DNA of 26,010 nt from Caecitellus pseudoparvulus (lineage: Eukaryota; Bigyra: Bicosoecida), in the NCBI GenBank assembly GCA_965644315.1, contig CBFFRQ010000187.1, positions 1 through 26,010 of the forward strand, written 5' to 3'. Numbering within the stretch: position 1 is the stretch's first letter; the number at the start of each line of letters is the position of its first letter. A program made the translations under genes and the position numbers. The notes beneath the pieces are model-generated. The model was not told where the DNA came from and ran no database searches. It saw only the letters and a program-made list of their open reading frames with translations. This document shows positions 25,340 through 26,010 of the stretch, piece by piece.

Positions 25340-25383
25340 CCATCATCAGGCACTTTGTCCGCAGGAACAACAGAATCTGCCAT
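25340..25383 (-). CDS. Candidate first exon of the EF-hand gene
   Basis: An ATG in a good context (CCATGG, 25383-25381) starts MADSVVPADKVPDDG and runs into a consensus 5' splice site, G|GTAAGT, at 25339. The sequence is acidic, like the start of the next exon. A pyrimidine-rich acceptor-like site just upstream (CTCTCTCCCAGTTCCACAG) leaves open that this is an internal exon. Confidence 0.55.
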
Positions 25384-25619
25384 GGCTAGGACTGTGGAAC
25401 TGGGAGAGAGGGCCACTTCTGGGAGTGACGTTGCGGAACTGACGCCGGGCGAAACGCAGGCACACACTTGGTCTTTCCCCAACCTTAGAAAAAGACTACA
25501 GAGACAATCTCAAGTGGAGATTGTCAGAGAGCGATTCATCCAGCTTGAACACGCAAGCCAGAGAACTAGATGGAATGTGTCGAGTGCTGGCAAACTGACT
25601 GCACACGGTACCCCCCCTG
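25384..25619. promoter_or_regulatory. Divergent intergenic region
   Basis: Between the EF-hand gene (minus) and the gene starting at the right edge (plus). It holds a perfect 9-bp hairpin, GACAATCTC / GAGATTGTC (25503-25511 and 25517-25525, loop AAGTG). A shared promoter is expected from the arrangement; no core element is recognised. Confidence 0.35.
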
Positions 25620-26010
25620 ATGGTGTGCATGAGGGGCGCGAAGGGGGGGACTTGGACACTGAAGCTGTGCAGCGTCCCCTGGGCCCCCGTCATCTGCTTG
25701 CTCCCCTGGAAGATGACCAACATCCAGCCTCAAGTGACGAACATCCCGGTGCCGCTGGAACGCTACGAAAGGGCAAGAAGACCAAATCCTGCACAAAAGG
25801 CTGCACCCTCAGACTCGACTCCAAGCTACGCACCGGAACCTCACATGATTCAAAACACGCGCAAATATCACCATGCGACCCTCCAGCAGCCTGGCAAGCA
25901 CGGAACTTGCTTTGTGTTCAGCCTTTATCCCAGCCATCCCTTCGAGACTTGCCAACAAGTTTGCACCAAGCCAGCTGTGCTGCTGCCAACCCGTCGCTCC
26001 TACTGCCCTG
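25620..26010 (+). CDS. Partial gene running off the right edge, unknown function
   Basis: An open frame from an in-frame stop at 25596 to the last base, with the first ATG at 25620 (MVCMRGAKGGTWTLKLCSVP...), at least 130 codons. The first 50 codons end mostly in G or C, as in the other genes here. The product has Trp/Pro-rich and Cys-containing segments (VPWAPVICLLPWK, VTNIPVPLERYERARR, GKHGTCFVFSLYPSHPFETC) and matches no family I know. A second plus-strand frame (25382-26010) is also open but has poorer codon usage. The start could instead follow an intron. Confidence 0.4.
   Translation, partial: MVCMRGAKGGTWTLKLCSVPWAPVICLLPWKMTNIQPQVTNIPVPLERYERARRPNPAQKAAPSDSTPSYAPEPHMIQNTRKYHHATLQQPGKHGTCFVFSLYPSHPFETCQQVCTKPAVLLPTRRSYCP

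Noticed and set aside
24923-26010. A 360-codon plus-strand open frame including 25382 onward
   Set aside because: Its first part is antisense to the well-supported EF-hand exon and the rest has weaker codon bias than the 25620 frame.

Overview
The window is the left end of a nuclear chromosome of a eukaryote. It opens with almost 2 kb of perfect CCCTAA repeat (TTAGGG telomere on the minus strand). Behind this lie about 8.4 kb of telomere-associated retroelements, then gene-bearing DNA that is GC-rich, contains probable spliceosomal introns and encodes cell-surface style proteins. The TTAGGG telomere, introns, Ser/Thr/Pro-rich linkers, GCC2/GCC3-like cysteine-rich modules on polytopic membrane proteins, secreted RCC1-type repeats and ankyrin-like arrays suggest a single-celled protist or alga, perhaps of the stramenopile or haptophyte kind. 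The sequence alone does not settle the taxon.

Layout. 1-2814: telomere repeat with two tiny fragments (35 and 29 nt) of the 3' end of one element. 2815-5740 (copy A) and 5794-8720 (copy B): two nearly identical full-length elements of 2.93 kb, each with one long ORF of unknown family and a 0.6 kb 3' UTR, separated by short telomeric bridges. 8757-11204 (copy C): a 5'-truncated, related but different element whose ORF looks like the C-terminal part of a non-LTR reverse transcriptase protein. All copies point the same way, with 3' ends toward the centromere. A/B and C share a 3' UTR with two stem-loops and a similar last 60 nt ending in CTAA. I read this as a telomere-joining retroelement pair: an element without reverse transcriptase (A/B) and a probable reverse-transcriptase partner (C). 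In logic it resembles HeT-A with TART/TAHRE of Drosophila, but here it is interleaved with telomerase-type repeats.

11136-12524 (minus): a secreted RCC1-repeat protein whose 3' end has been replaced by element C, so this is probably an old chromosome break that was healed. 13372-14871 (minus): a protein with ten regular 38-residue ankyrin-like units. 15382-20844 (minus): a large multi-exon surface protein with Ser/Pro linkers, BACON/Ig-like beta-sandwich repeats, a cysteine-rich GCC2/GCC3-like region and about nine membrane segments; it carries an apparent frameshift near 18060. 22278-25383 (minus): a single-pass membrane protein with an EF-hand, spliced from a small first exon. 25620-26010 (plus): the start of a divergently oriented gene that runs off the window.

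The telomeric elements form one functional unit. The chromosomal genes are otherwise unrelated, apart from all lying on the minus strand (transcribed toward the telomere) up to 25383, and several being probable membrane or secreted proteins.
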